Assembly: GCF_047948215.1 (NCBI RefSeq)
Contig: NC_134455.1
Span: 303,384,147-303,448,146 of the forward strand
DNA: 64,000 nucleotides
Origin: Lycorma delicatula
Taxonomy: Eukaryota > Arthropoda > Insecta > Hemiptera > Fulgoridae
Direction of reading: 5' to 3'
Shown here: positions 45,371-56,522 of the stretch, in pieces
Numbering within the stretch: position 1 is the first letter of the stretch
Layout of the letters: every line of letters starts with the position of its first letter
The notes under the pieces: model-generated
Told to the model about the DNA's origin: nothing
What the model saw: only the letters and a program-made list of their open reading frames with translations
The model's database searches: none
Position numbers and translations under genes: made by a program

Positions 45371-46890
45371 AGTTGCCATATTATTTTCCTTTGCTCGTGA
45401 ATCATATATATCCATGTATATATTTTTTATCCAACTGTTAATCAGTTCTAGTTGTATAACAGACTAAAATTTTTTTTAAGTGGTAGTAAGTTATAAGAAT
45501 TTTTGTAATAGTTCTACACCTCTGAACTATCTAATTTGCATCGCTCTATAACATCCACCTATTCGAATACTGAAGTTGTTATTCATTAGACTTATCCTGG
45601 GGCGTCAGGGTTTCATAAGTGCAATAATCGGCATATTTTATTTTAAACAATTATGTGATCATGAATACGTGTTGAAAGAATGGACAGCAAAGATCAGAAC
45701 CTGTTTGCACTTTCCATACCCTTTATAAAAATACAATCCTTTTCATTCCACTTGAAAGATATGAAAGAGAAAGCACGTTTTTGCACATAAAAAGAAAAAT
45801 TTGTTAAATGTATATGAAAGTAAGTGAACTAGTGTAATTAGAATCAGATGTATTTTTTATATTGTAAGAAAAAAATTTTAGTTTTCAGGCAAGTCTCTCG
45901 TGAATTTCTCCTGTTTGTTTTTTTAATTTTTTTTTTAGAAATCAGCACAGACATATCTAAATTGTAAACAGAAGGTAATGTTTTATCTTTTTATTATTTG
46001 CCACTGACTTCTTTGCAATTTACCTTATAATAAAAACTTTGCTAATAAAAAAATAAATAGTAAAAAAACTTTTATATCTTTTTATTTTATGTTAGGAGGT
46101 ACAAACTTTGTTACAGCAAATAAAGGAGAATTTATTTTTGTCTTTATTTCAGATAGACAACCTGAGATGTAAATACATTTATTTTTTGTTGATGATTAAA
46201 AAATAAATACTTTTAAAATAAATAATTAACACTAAAAGATATGTTATTTGCATAGTATGAATAGAATAACAGGAGTTATCTGCTTCATTTCTTGTTTAAT
46301 ACAGTTATCATAATCTGAAATTTATTTTCTTTATTCTTTATATCATAATTAATGAAGTGAAAGTGTTTTATGTCAGAGTTAAAATGATGTAAATTGGCAT
46401 TGTAATATTTTCTGTTAAATCGTAATTACTGGTTTTATTTATTGTTTTAATATTAATTTTGCTGATTCTACATATATATTTATTTTAGTTATTTTTTTGA
46501 TTATAGTATGTCGCTTTGGCACGAGTGTATATTGTATACATATATGTTAAAGTAGAAATTTTCGATAAAATGCGAATAGTTTCTTTGTTTATTGGGCTTT
46601 GTTACTAATTCAAAAAGGAACGATTATATGTGTAAATAAAGATCAACAGAACAGAAACTAAACTGAAAGTAAAAAAAAAATCGTTGTTGAATTTGAGTTA
46701 GAAAGTTTCTTGCTTACTGAAGAAGTTTTACTATGGTAGATGATTACGTAAAACATTTTTTTTTAAGTTTTTTCTCACTCTTGCAGAATTGTAGTCTGTA
46801 TATAGCTGAAAATTATACTATAGTTTTAAAACAAAACTTTTATCGGTTATAATTTTTTTTGATAACAAAACTTTGCTCTGGTTGACCGTA
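45371..46890. other. Unassigned AT-rich stretch
   Basis: No open frame above noise, no RNA gene and no repeat partner recognised. Confidence 0.5.
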
Positions 46891-46894
46891 GAAA

Positions 46895-47035
46895 AAATGA
46901 AGCGCACGAACGATTCATTCGTTCAAACGATTTATACTTTTTGATAGGAATGATTTATTTAAAATTATATTTGTGTTTTGGGGATAAAAAAGGTAAACTT
47001 TGGGGTTAGAGTTGTGTTAAAAAATCACAACTTAA
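46895..47035 (+). repeat. Dispersed repeat, copy 2 (partner at 30.37 kb)
   Basis: It carries GCGCACGAACGATTCATTCG, GTTCAAACGATTTATACTTT, TTTAAAATTATATTTGTGTT and TTTGGGGTTAGAGTTGTG in the same order as the reverse complement of 30365-30497. The GC core with CCAAT boxes next to the first copy is absent here. Confidence 0.7.
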
Positions 47036-48620
47036 GAAACATAAAAAAATGTTCAGGATTTTGAAGCTTTTCATTGTAAACGTTTTTGTTGTTGTTAGTA
47101 CGCTAAATTCATGATCTTTATATAGTTACAATTAGCAAAATCATTTAACAAAATCTTACTTAATGAAACAAAAACCACGTAATATTTTCATAGCGGGTTT
47201 TTTTTTTTTTTTTTAATTAGTATTTTTAAATTAATTTTATATGTTTATGAACTTTGTGTTATTAAAAGTCCATTTTATTATATATTTTTTTAAGATAAAT
47301 GAGTTTATACTAATAAATAATGTTAAAATATGTTGTTTAATTGGACACTTGTTTGCATAATGTTAACTGTCTACGATAACTGGACTTAGCCTGATGTGTT
47401 GCCAATTTAAATAAATAAACACCATTATATAGGCGTTATAAATTCTTATATATTAGGTAAATGAACGAACCTCTCGTTAAAAAAAAAAAAAAATTGTTAT
47501 AAATTTTTGATTATATTTTTTAAAATAAATACATTCTTACGAGTTGCCCAAATCACCAAAAACAACGCTCCAAGTAGGGGTAGAGCCATTCTAGATGTCA
47601 AACCTAAAATGGTTGGTTATCTTGTAATTTAATTTTTCATTTGCAGTTAGTTATTGCTGAAATAATTAAAATTCACGATGACAAAAAGGTAAGGTTGAGC
47701 CCTCTTTTCATGTTTAAAAAAAATTATTGGTTTTTCGTTTTTTAAACTTTGTGCAAGTAAAATTGCTATTGTAAATATGTGTATGTAATTATAATTTGTA
47801 CTTAAAACATAAATAATAAAATAACGTAACACTTCACTCTATTAATATTCAGTTTTAAATAAACTATGTGTGTTGACAAGTAAATATAAATGATTGTATT
47901 TTTAAATATGCCAGTTTTCTATCATTCTGATCATCTTAGGGAACTATAATTTCATAATTATTAGTTGACATAAATGTTATAACATTCAGTGTCTGTATGT
48001 GCCCACAGCAATCTTAAAATAATAGGTATTTTTTACTCAATAAATGTGTTTACGTGTCTATAAGGAATTTTTATAGTAATTCTTTTAATTGCAAATTTTA
48101 ATATTAAAACAAGTTTAATATTCTTCTTGAATTTTTTTTCGTCATTTACTGTAAGACAGTTTTAACTTTTTTAAAACAATTTTTACTTTAAAACAGTTTT
48201 AAATTTTTAACATTTAGGAATAATTATGTTAGACAGTTGTGAGTATTCTGCACTTATAGGTGGATAGTAGTTTTTGGAGATCAGGGTTATCTGTTAAAGG
48301 TACAGGTATGGAACGATTCAATTATTTTTTATTTAAAATTTATATTTATCATTAAAAAATATTTTTTTTAAATTTGCGATAAAATATTTTATCCAAAAAT
48401 CATATTTGCTTTATAAAAAAATATATAAATTTTTACTACACTTCGTTGTTTTTTAAAAATCATTTAAAGTCATTTTAAAAATCATTAAAAATCATTTCGA
48501 AGTTATTTTCTAACTTTTTCATCGTTTAGTTAAATATATACATAACCTGTTTTGGTGTTAATGTTTTTTAATTTTTCTATTTCTGGTTTTCATAGATGAA
48601 TTATTGTAAAATTGAACAAA
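47036..48620. other. Unassigned AT-rich stretch
   Basis: Long T and A runs (47195-47215 and 47480-47495). The minus-strand frame 47647-47832 is low-complexity. Nothing else is supportable. Confidence 0.5.
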
Positions 48621-48624
48621 ATTC

Positions 48625-48905
48625 CGCGAACAGCCTGATATTTATTCCAAAATATTGAGCAATTCAGCCGTTGTATAAAGAGTATTCTAAGTCATAAGGT
48701 TAATACTGTACTTTCACAATAGTAATACATTGAATACCTTACAACCACTGTCTTATCTTTCCAGGTTAAATTTTGCAATTTCAAGTAATTAAATCAATGA
48801 TATCGTGTGGTGAACTCTGGTCCACCGGATAGACTAGGGAGTTCATAGACTACTAGTATATAGAGACAGACTTTCTTTCAGTGACGCAACTGGACTCTTA
48901 AAAGA
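48625..48905 (+). repeat. Dispersed repeat copy A
   Basis: The block AGAGTATTCTAAGTCATAAG, GGTTAATACTGTACTTTC, ACCACTGTCTTATCTTTCCA, GGTTAAAT recurs at 49.95 kb. It is followed by GTGAACTCTGGTCCACCGGA and AGTTCATAGACTACTAGTAT, which look like further body of the same repeat. Confidence 0.6.
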
Positions 48906-49880
48906 AAAGTTAATATTTTTTTTCATGTTTTATCAAAGTAAAAACATTGATAATTTTCTTACATTGACAACCTAACCTATAGAAATAAAATGTTAGCTTT
49001 ACTGGTGTTTATAAAAATAGGTTGTTTAAACATAGATGTGTAAATTTTATTTCTTGGAAATATTTTATTATTAAGTAATTTTTATGTATTACAAAATAAA
49101 TAAATATTACACTGTATAATAAAAACCAATGTTACAAATTGTAGGATAAATTGATCAATGATCAAGAACTAATTTCTAGGTTTAAATAAAAATGTCCGCA
49201 TTAAAATACTAGTATATGTTAAGATTTATATTCTTTCTTTTCTCAGTTAATAAAAACAAATAACTGTCACTTTCTTCTTATTTACTAATTACAGATATTA
49301 TGTTCTGTCATCTTATAAAACCAGCTGATGTTACATATTATTCTATTTCAATTAAATGTATTGTTCACTATGATTTAAGTTGTTAATTAATACACATAAA
49401 AACAGTTAAGCTTGACAACTTATAAAACATGTAATATAAAGATAATTTTACATTTAACTAATTTCAATTAATACAAAATAATATAAATCAAAATGTAATA
49501 AATTGAATAAAGATGATGTAACATTATGTGAATAAGAATGTGTTTAATAAACATTTGAGTTTCCGGCAATTATAAATGTAGATAGTTGAACATAACTTTG
49601 GTATTGCTCCGAGGCTGTAATTATCGTACATTACAACTTACTAGTAGTTTTTATTTAGAAATTAATTCGAACTCGTGCTTTTATTTTTATTATATTGTAC
49701 ACTAAGTAAAAAAGTATTAAGTTTTTATTGTACTTTATATGGGTTACGCATTACTGCATAAACTTTTTGTAGAATTCCTGCATTCTTAAAAAACAAGTGA
49801 AAAAGAAGATATTTTAATATTAAAACACTCTTTTTTAATATTTTACGGAATGTACTGATGATTTAGCGTCAGAAGGGAAA
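48906..49880. other. Unassigned AT-rich stretch
   Basis: No gene or repeat boundary seen. Confidence 0.5.
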
Positions 49881-49884
49881 TGCA

Positions 49885-50060
49885 GGCGTTTTATAAGTGC
49901 GCATGCTCAAACCAGCTCTGTTAGCATTTCAACCGACCTGTAGTTGTAATGAGAGTATTCTAAAACATAGGGTTAATACTGCACATTCGTAATCTTAATA
50001 TATTGCATACTTAACGACCATCGTCTATCTATCCAGATTAAATCTCGTAATAGTTTTTCA
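49885..50060 (+). repeat. Dispersed repeat copy B
   Basis: GAGAGTATTCTAAAACATAG, GGTTAATACTGCACATTC, GACCATCGTCTATCTATCCA and GATTAAATCTCGTAAT align in order with copy A at 48.68-48.78 kb, in the same orientation about 1.28 kb away. The upstream ends differ between the two copies. Confidence 0.6.
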
Positions 50061-50456
50061 CCCGATTCCCGTTTCCATTTAGTTTGAAATTTTACGTTAA
50101 TCAGTCATTATTGATTTCTGTTAATTTATAATTTGTGAAATTATAATAAAATAAATTCTGTACGGTGTACGTAGTAAAAGAAGAAAAATGCATATTTAGT
50201 ACACCGGAATCGTGAAGTCATGATCAAGAATTTATTATAATTAATGATCATATGTGTGTTGTTTGTATTTTTGTATATGTGTTTTTGCCTAAAACGTAAA
50301 TCATTTTCAATTGAATATGATGAAGATATGTCTCTTCTCCGCACTCAAAGATTCAATTCAACAAGGTTTGAATTGTCTGAAAACAAGCATCATTAACTCC
50401 CAATTTCAATATGTTTTTCAAGTACAATAGCACACATCTTGTAAAAGTAAACAAAT

Positions 50457-50459
<3 letters not shown>

Positions 50460-50523
<64 letters not shown>
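50460..50523. repeat. (TA)n microsatellite
   Basis: About 31 perfect TA units. Confidence 0.95.
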
Positions 50524-50525
<2 letters not shown>

Positions 50526-50780
50526 AACGCTTTTATTTAAAATACTCTAAAAAGTAAAAATACTTTTTTTCACTAATCAAAATAATGTTGCTTTTTTATG
50601 ACGAAAAATAAGCCTATATAATAATCGTTACAAATAGTTAAAAGAATTTTTATTTTAGTATTTAATTTTTTTTGGCGGTTTTTATGTAAAAATAATTACT
50701 CCTCGCCCTTATTTTTAGTCCAATTGATGGGTGAAAATTATTTTTATTTTTTAGTGCATTTTATATTAATCCATTATTAA

Positions 50781-50845
<65 letters not shown>

Positions 50846-51770
50846 AAATATAACTAACTAGTTACTCGTTACATTATATGTATATATCTAAAGAGAAGTT
50901 TGAAGAACTTTAGATAAAGAATTTTTTTGAAAGTGGTAAAGAATAAAAATTTTCACAAAAAAAAATCACTCAAACGTTATATGGAAAATAGAACAGGGTT
51001 ATGAGCGTCAGAACTCACAGATTTTCTCAAAGAACGATCGAAATATCAGTTAGAAACAGTAGAAGCATGCTACTACAATACACATTTATATAAAATTATT
51101 TACGAATATAAAATAAATTTTATTTTATTCAGCCGTAAATTTTATTCACCATTTCATCTTCGTATCATTGTTTGCAATAAAAAAAAGAACGATAAAAGGT
51201 AGAACTGGTTTTTGAGTTATAAACTGAGCGACTGAGGTACACATATTTTTCATAATTTAGTTGTGCTGATACACTCATATCTGTGTCGAATTGATGCATA
51301 CTTCCGGAATCAATTAAATTACATTGATAAATTAATCTGATCTCAAATAATACAGTACTTATTTTTTAGTTTCCTAAAGAGTGTTCCACATTTTAAGATA
51401 TTATAAAATTTTTTTATAATAAAATATCTTTTCCTGTAAACTGTTGAATCGTTTTTACACGTTAAACAGGGTTGAGATATTTACTTGGTTAATGATTTCA
51501 GAAAATTATGTTTACATTTAACGTGCTGAAAAATATACAGGAGCTTTATTTTTTACTTTCATTTTCAAATTTTTAATAATATGGGAAATTAGCCTAGAAC
51601 TAAGCAGTTAATTGAATGTTATAAAATACCAAGATTAATCTTTGTTAAATACCAACTGACCTGGGGATGTTTCACTATTGCTAGATTTGAGTATATTTAC
51701 AGATTAAATGAACACAATTGTAAGTTTGATAAAACATTAAAAAACCGAACATTACGGAACTTCATAAAAT
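50524..51770. other. Unassigned AT-rich stretch with a second long (TA)n run
   Basis: A (TA)n run lies at about 50786-50842, only 260 bp from the preceding one. The rest has no gene; a CTCGCCCTTATTTTTAGTCC phrase resembles one at 26.19 kb. Confidence 0.5.
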
Positions 51771-51774
51771 TTAA

Positions 51775-52095
51775 CCTTTCACCTTATAAAAGTCAGCATG
51801 TAAAATCCAGTTGTCAAAACAACAGCACTACCTACCGGATTTAATTCTAACTACTCTCAACACAGTAGTAGTCTGTTCAAAACACCCCTAACTTTCTTTT
51901 CACTGGCCAGATCGAGGATTTCAATAGCTTTAAACCTTTTCCGGACAACGCGGAAAAAAAACTTGCAAAAACTTTGCAAAAAACTTCGCATAAATCGGTC
52001 CAGTAGTATTTTAGTCAACGGGGACACACATACGAACATTGCCTTTTATATTTATAGATTTATTACGCTTACCTATATTCCCGTTTGAAATACTT
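51775..52095. repeat. Retroelement-like tail
   Basis: The phrase CATAAATCGGTCCAGTAGTA, followed by ACGGGGACACACATACGAAC and TTTATATTTATAGATT, is of a kind seen at the ends of abundant insect repeats (AAATCGGTCCAG.AGTT...ACA(C)...TATAGAT). A looser version occurs near 58580. The minus-strand frame 51857-52039 has no domain. Confidence 0.4.
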
Positions 52096-52101
52096 ATTAT
52101 A

Positions 52102-53431
52102 CAGGGTGATTCAAAGAAACGAGAAATTTTGAAAGTTGTGTTGGTAGCCGTGGGCGATTGGTAATACTTGATAAGTGGCGCCAGTCTCTTTAACCTAACC
52201 TGCCATTTAGTTGTCATGGATCCTTGGAGTGGTGCGCAACGTGCATTTGCTATCAAAAACAATGACAGTGTGGAGGGAGCGCGTAGAGAATTTCGCCGTC
52301 ATTTTAATCTGGGACGGCACGACCGTGTTCCATCAGCATATACAATTAAAACATGGATATCTAATTTTGAGGAAACTGGTTCGGCAATGAAAAAGAAACC
52401 TCCAGGCCGTGAGCGAACCGTCCGTACACCACAGAATGTTCAAGCTTTACAAGATGCTGTCACACGAAGTCCACATCGGTCAATCCGTCGTCTCTCAGCA
52501 TCTTTACAATTGCGTAGTTCAAGTGTTCGAAGAATGTTAGTGAAGGACTTGCAATTCCATCCATACAAGATGCAGATCGTCCAGGAACTGAAACCGAACG
52601 ATGCAGTTGTGCGAGCACAATTCTGTAATGTAATGCTTCAGAAGATAAATGATAACGAAGAGTTTGTTCACGAACTGTGGATGTCAGACGAAGCGCATTT
52701 CCACCTCAGTGGATTTGTTAACAAGCAAAATTTCAGATACTGGGCACAAGAAAATCCTACGCAGCTACACCAGCGTCCGTTGCACAGCCAGAAAGTGACC
52801 GTGTGGTGTGCTATGACATCTTACGGTGTTATAGACCCTTATTTTTTTGAAGACGGTAACGGTCTTGCGATTACAGTGACGTCGGCTCGTTACGTAGCCA
52901 TGCTTGAAACCTTTGTTGTGGAACAACAAAAGAGATTTCCACCAATTCTTAACACAGCCTGGTTTCAACAAGACGGAGGAACGTCACGTACTGCACGAAT
53001 ATCGATGGCAGCTGTACGCCGATTGTTTGGACAACATGTCATTTCACGAAATGGTGATATTAGATGGCCTCCCAGATCGCCTGATCTCTCAGCTTGCGAT
53101 TACTTTTTGTGGGGTCACCTTAAAAGCAAAGTGTTCCACAGTCGACCTACTACAACGGAAGAACTGAAGGCAAAGATCCGAGAAGCAATTGCGGAAATTC
53201 CAGTTGAGATGTTACGTCAAACCACGTACAATTTATAACGAAGAGACTTCGTGAGTGTTTACGTAGAAGAGGAGGTCACCTGCAAGATGTCATCTTTAAA
53301 AAATAAACTAAAATGTATGTATCCTAAAATGGCAACATTTGTACAATTACATGAAATAAAAATCATTTTCTAAAAAAAATGTTTTATTGTTATTTAATTT
53401 TTTTAATTTCCCGTTTCTTTGAATCAGTCTG
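52102..53431 (+). mobile_element. Near-intact DD41D-type Tc1/mariner element
   Basis: The left end CAGGGTGATTCAAAGAAACG and the right end in reverse complement CAGACTGATTCAAAGAAACG form a TIR of about 27 bp with three mismatches. TA target dinucleotides flank the element (52100-52101 and 53432-53433). The element is 1330 bp and holds one long transposase frame. The termini share CAGGGTGATTCAAA with the degraded element at 4.09 kb, so the two belong to related families. Confidence 0.9.
52216..53238 (+). CDS. Tc1/mariner transposase, DD41D type, near full length
   Basis: I take ATG at 52216 (MDPWSGAQRAFAIK) as the start; an upstream in-frame ATG at 52168 is possible. The product is 340 residues. 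Two helix-turn-helix domains (roughly residues 15-55 and 75-115) are linked by a basic GRPR-like segment (PPGRERTVRT). The catalytic core carries Asp158 in WMSDEAHFHLSG, Asp253 in WFQQDGG and Asp295 in SPDLSACDYFLWG. The 41 residues between the second and third Asp give the DD41D spacing (rosa/Visitor-type, from memory). It would cut and paste the surrounding 1.33-kb element. Oddities: the second motif reads QQDGGTSRTAR where ATSHTAR is usual, the first helix region looks a few residues short, and a stop/frameshift at 53236 removes the last roughly 22 residues. A matching tail (RLRECLRRRGGHLQDVIF) remains in another frame at 53240-53307. It is probably recent but inactive. Confidence 0.9.
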   Translation: MDPWSGAQRAFAIKNNDSVEGARREFRRHFNLGRHDRVPSAYTIKTWISNFEETGSAMKKKPPGRERTVRTPQNVQALQDAVTRSPHRSIRRLSASLQLRSSSVRRMLVKDLQFHPYKMQIVQELKPNDAVVRAQFCNVMLQKINDNEEFVHELWMSDEAHFHLSGFVNKQNFRYWAQENPTQLHQRPLHSQKVTVWCAMTSYGVIDPYFFEDGNGLAITVTSARYVAMLETFVVEQQKRFPPILNTAWFQQDGGTSRTARISMAAVRRLFGQHVISRNGDIRWPPRSPDLSACDYFLWGHLKSKVFHSRPTTTEELKAKIREAIAEIPVEMLRQTTYNL

Positions 53432-53433
53432 TA

Positions 53434-54508
53434 TTATTATTAGTACAATTATTTCGGGCTCTAAAAAATAAAGTTTAAGTTTAATATTTATAAATAGTCT
53501 GCCAGATTATTATTGTTTGACGATCATAAATATGAAAACCGACATTTAGTGAATTAAAAATTTTAACTTATTCCATATTTATAAGAATAAATTTGTTAAA
53601 AATTTGTGCAAAAAAAATTTGTTTGTATGTTTTTTCTTTTATATAGGAATGCGATAAAGAGATTTACGATTGCGTTAACATTTTTATTAACTTAACGGCC
53701 CACTTAATTTATTTGTTTAGAAAAAACTTATATTTTCTTCATTATAATTAATTTTTTGATTCGTGTACGTAAATACTGTTAAGTTTTTTATATCGTGCTT
53801 TGTTTTATTTGTGTAGTAGAAAATTTATTCATTTCTGACATGATCTGTGTGAATTATAATCACATACTGATCTGAATGAAATATTTATTCCTTAATTATA
53901 AAAAATTTGTTTTTAAACTTATTTAAGAGTACAGTTTTAATTTTATCTGGTTTTTTATCACTTAAGCCTAGGGTTATTGAAGGATCTCGTTCTTATCTGT
54001 ACACCTGTTTCACTCTGTATCATAATAAAGCGATGATAACCTTTTCTCGATTTTTTTCCCGTATACATGGAAATTCATATTTTCTTCACGGCCATTTTTT
54101 TCTCTCTTTGTTAATTGAAATTTAAACTTTTTTTAACGAACCGTAATACAGTTAATTTTTTTTTCTGAGAACCAAAACATCAATTTCTTTTAGATATTTT
54201 GACTAATGATAATAAATCTTTTCATAAGTATTCGTGAACATTAATTTTTTTTATTTTTCTTTATTTCTTAATGTATTTCAGAATTTTTCTGTATTTTCTA
54301 TGAAAATTGCAGAAATTGTTCTGCAGGAAAATTATCAAAACACGAAGTGTGTTTTTTACCTACTGATTCAAATGATTTGGGCATTTCAACAGTTACATAG
54401 AGACTAGTACGAATCTAATAAATGCAACTCGATTTAACTAGTTATTTGTAAGATATAAATTCGTAGAAAAAATATTTATCTTTCGTGACGCATAGCATAA
54501 ATGCAAAG
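53434..54508. other. Unassigned AT-rich stretch
   Basis: The open frame at 53907-54125 is Phe/Leu/Ser-rich without a recognisable domain. No RNA gene or repeat boundary was seen. Confidence 0.5.
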
Positions 54509-56397
54509 TAGGCCTTTCCCGTTAGTCAAAATCTCATTTCTTACTAGTAGGCTTAGTCATTATCATAGGGAACTCACATAAATAAAACAATATTTGTTGT
54601 AGTTATAGAAAAAAGTTAGAATATACGATTTTATTTTATTAACAATATACATAATAATTTGTAATTATAAATAAATAAATAATATAATATATATATTATA
54701 TTACAAATAATATATATATATTAATATAATTTGTATATTTATAAAAAAATATATACAGAGTGTATCGCGAAGTTCTCCCGGGACTTTTAAACCTATTCTA
54801 CTCGTGAAAGTAATGGAAAAAGTTCATATAAACATATGTCTTAAAATGTTTGGTTTGCGAGTTACGGCTAGTGAAAGATTTCGCACGAAGTTCAGCTAAC
54901 CCGGTGAAACGATGTCTTATTGAAATTTTTAGGACGTTAATTATGGGGCACAATTAGTGATTTCGTATGGTTTTTGACCTGAAAAATCGAATAAATTATG
55001 TCTCAGAATCGTATCTCTAGTAGTCTTTGAGAAATCTGGGGTGAAAACCAATAAATTGGGGAGGAAAACCCGGTGTTTTATGTTTGACTTACAAACGCGT
55101 CAAAATCATATAACATTGTTAAACGGGTAATAAACACATAAATCGTTTAATCAAAACTTATAAAGAATTTAATTCTGTATCAAATGGTTTAAGAAAAGTT
55201 GAATAAAACAAAGAAAAGTCAGAAAAATTTTAATTTTATTTGTTTTGGGATCTGGAATCTTGAGATTCGGAAAACGTATTTCATATTCTACTGCAGTAGC
55301 TGTAGCATTATTATAACACACACTTAAAAATGAATACCATATCAGCGTATTCCTCTTGTAAATAAGTACGGCATTACTTCAATGGCAAACCGATCACGTT
55401 CAAATTAAAATTCACAGAAAACCTTCGCTTAACGACAGCACAGGTCACAGCACCCGATATTCGTATATCTTACAGAATCATTTAAAGACTATAATACAGT
55501 ATTGCGCATTGTTGATCAGCTGTTATTATTTTATTGCCAACTCTGAAATAATAATTTTTCAAACAATTTATTGTACTTCCGATATTAAAAAAAAATTATA
55601 TAAGTAATTTTATTTCTATTTTACAACTGTTGTATAATTTCCAATTTTTTTTTACCAAAAATAGATTTAGGTTTTCTTTACATTAAATAAGTACTTTTCT
55701 GACAAATGTAGTAATGTATTGTTTATAAATAAAATTCGGATATTTTCAACTCTTCTTTTTTTATTCAACTTATCTTACACCTTTTTGTACAAATTAAATT
55801 CTCTACAAGTTTTTCTTAAAATTTTCGTATGTTTATTACCCATTTAACAAAGTTATTGTATAACAAACATAAAAAAACAGGGTTTTTACTCCAATTTATT
55901 GGTTTTCACCCCAGATTTCTCAAAGACTACTAAAGATACGGTCTAAAACTTAATTTATTCGGTTTTCAAATCAAAAATCATAACAAATCACTAATTCTAT
56001 TCTTTAATTAACGTAATAAAAATTTTAGTACGACCTCATTTCACCGGGTTAGCTGAAATCCGAGCAAAATCTTTCACTATCCGTAACTCGCAAACCAAAC
56101 ATTTTAGAACATGTTTGTATGAACTTTTTCCATTATCTTCACGAGTAGAATAGGTTTTAAAGTCCCGGGAAAACTTCGTGATACACTCTGTATATATTTT
56201 TTTATAAATATACAAATTATATTTATATATAATTACAAATATAAATATATATTGTTAATAAAATAAAATCGTATATTCTAACTTATTTCTATAACTGCAA
56301 CAAATATTGTTTTATTTATATTCTGTTAAGAGTTCCCAATGATATTAATTAAGCCTACTAGTAAGAAGTGAGATTTTCACTAATAGGTAAGGCCTAG
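54509..56397. repeat. About 1.9-kb imperfect palindrome (foldback element)
   Basis: The left arm (54509 to about 55245) is the reverse complement of the right arm (about 55728 to 56397), around a loop of about 480 bp. Matching landmarks include TACTAGTAGGCTTA near the outer ends, the (TA)-rich patches at 54660-54760 and 56190-56260, and CAGAGTGTATCGCGAAGTTC with CCCGGGA. Others are GTGAAAGATTT, GGGTGAAAACCAATAAATTG and GGGTAATAAACA. The boundary CAGAGTGTATC at 54757, where arm similarity becomes high, looks like a true transposon end; the outer 240 bp were then duplicated along with it. No open frame of note lies in either arm. If transcribed, it would form a long double-stranded hairpin. Confidence 0.85.
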
Positions 56398-56403
56398 TTT
56401 ATA

Positions 56404-56522
56404 AGTAACTCGTAAACGAAGCATTTTAGGACATATGTTTATATGAACTTCTTCCATTACTTTCACGAGTAGAATAAGTTATGAAAGTCCGGGGAGAACG
56501 TCGTGATAAACTCTGTATATTT
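56404..56522 (+). repeat. Extra tandem copy of the palindrome's right end
   Basis: GTAACTCGTAAACGAAGCAT, ACATATGTTTATATGAACTT, CTTTCACGAGTAGAATAAGT, CGTGATAAACTCTGTATAT repeats the right arm terminus (56085-56200) in the same orientation directly beyond it. It differs at several sites, so it is a separate, older copy or a diverged tandem duplication. Confidence 0.75.

Noticed and set aside
44094..50842. Long TA tracts as a CRISPR-like or centromeric array
   Set aside because: They are simple dinucleotide microsatellites with no spaced unit structure.
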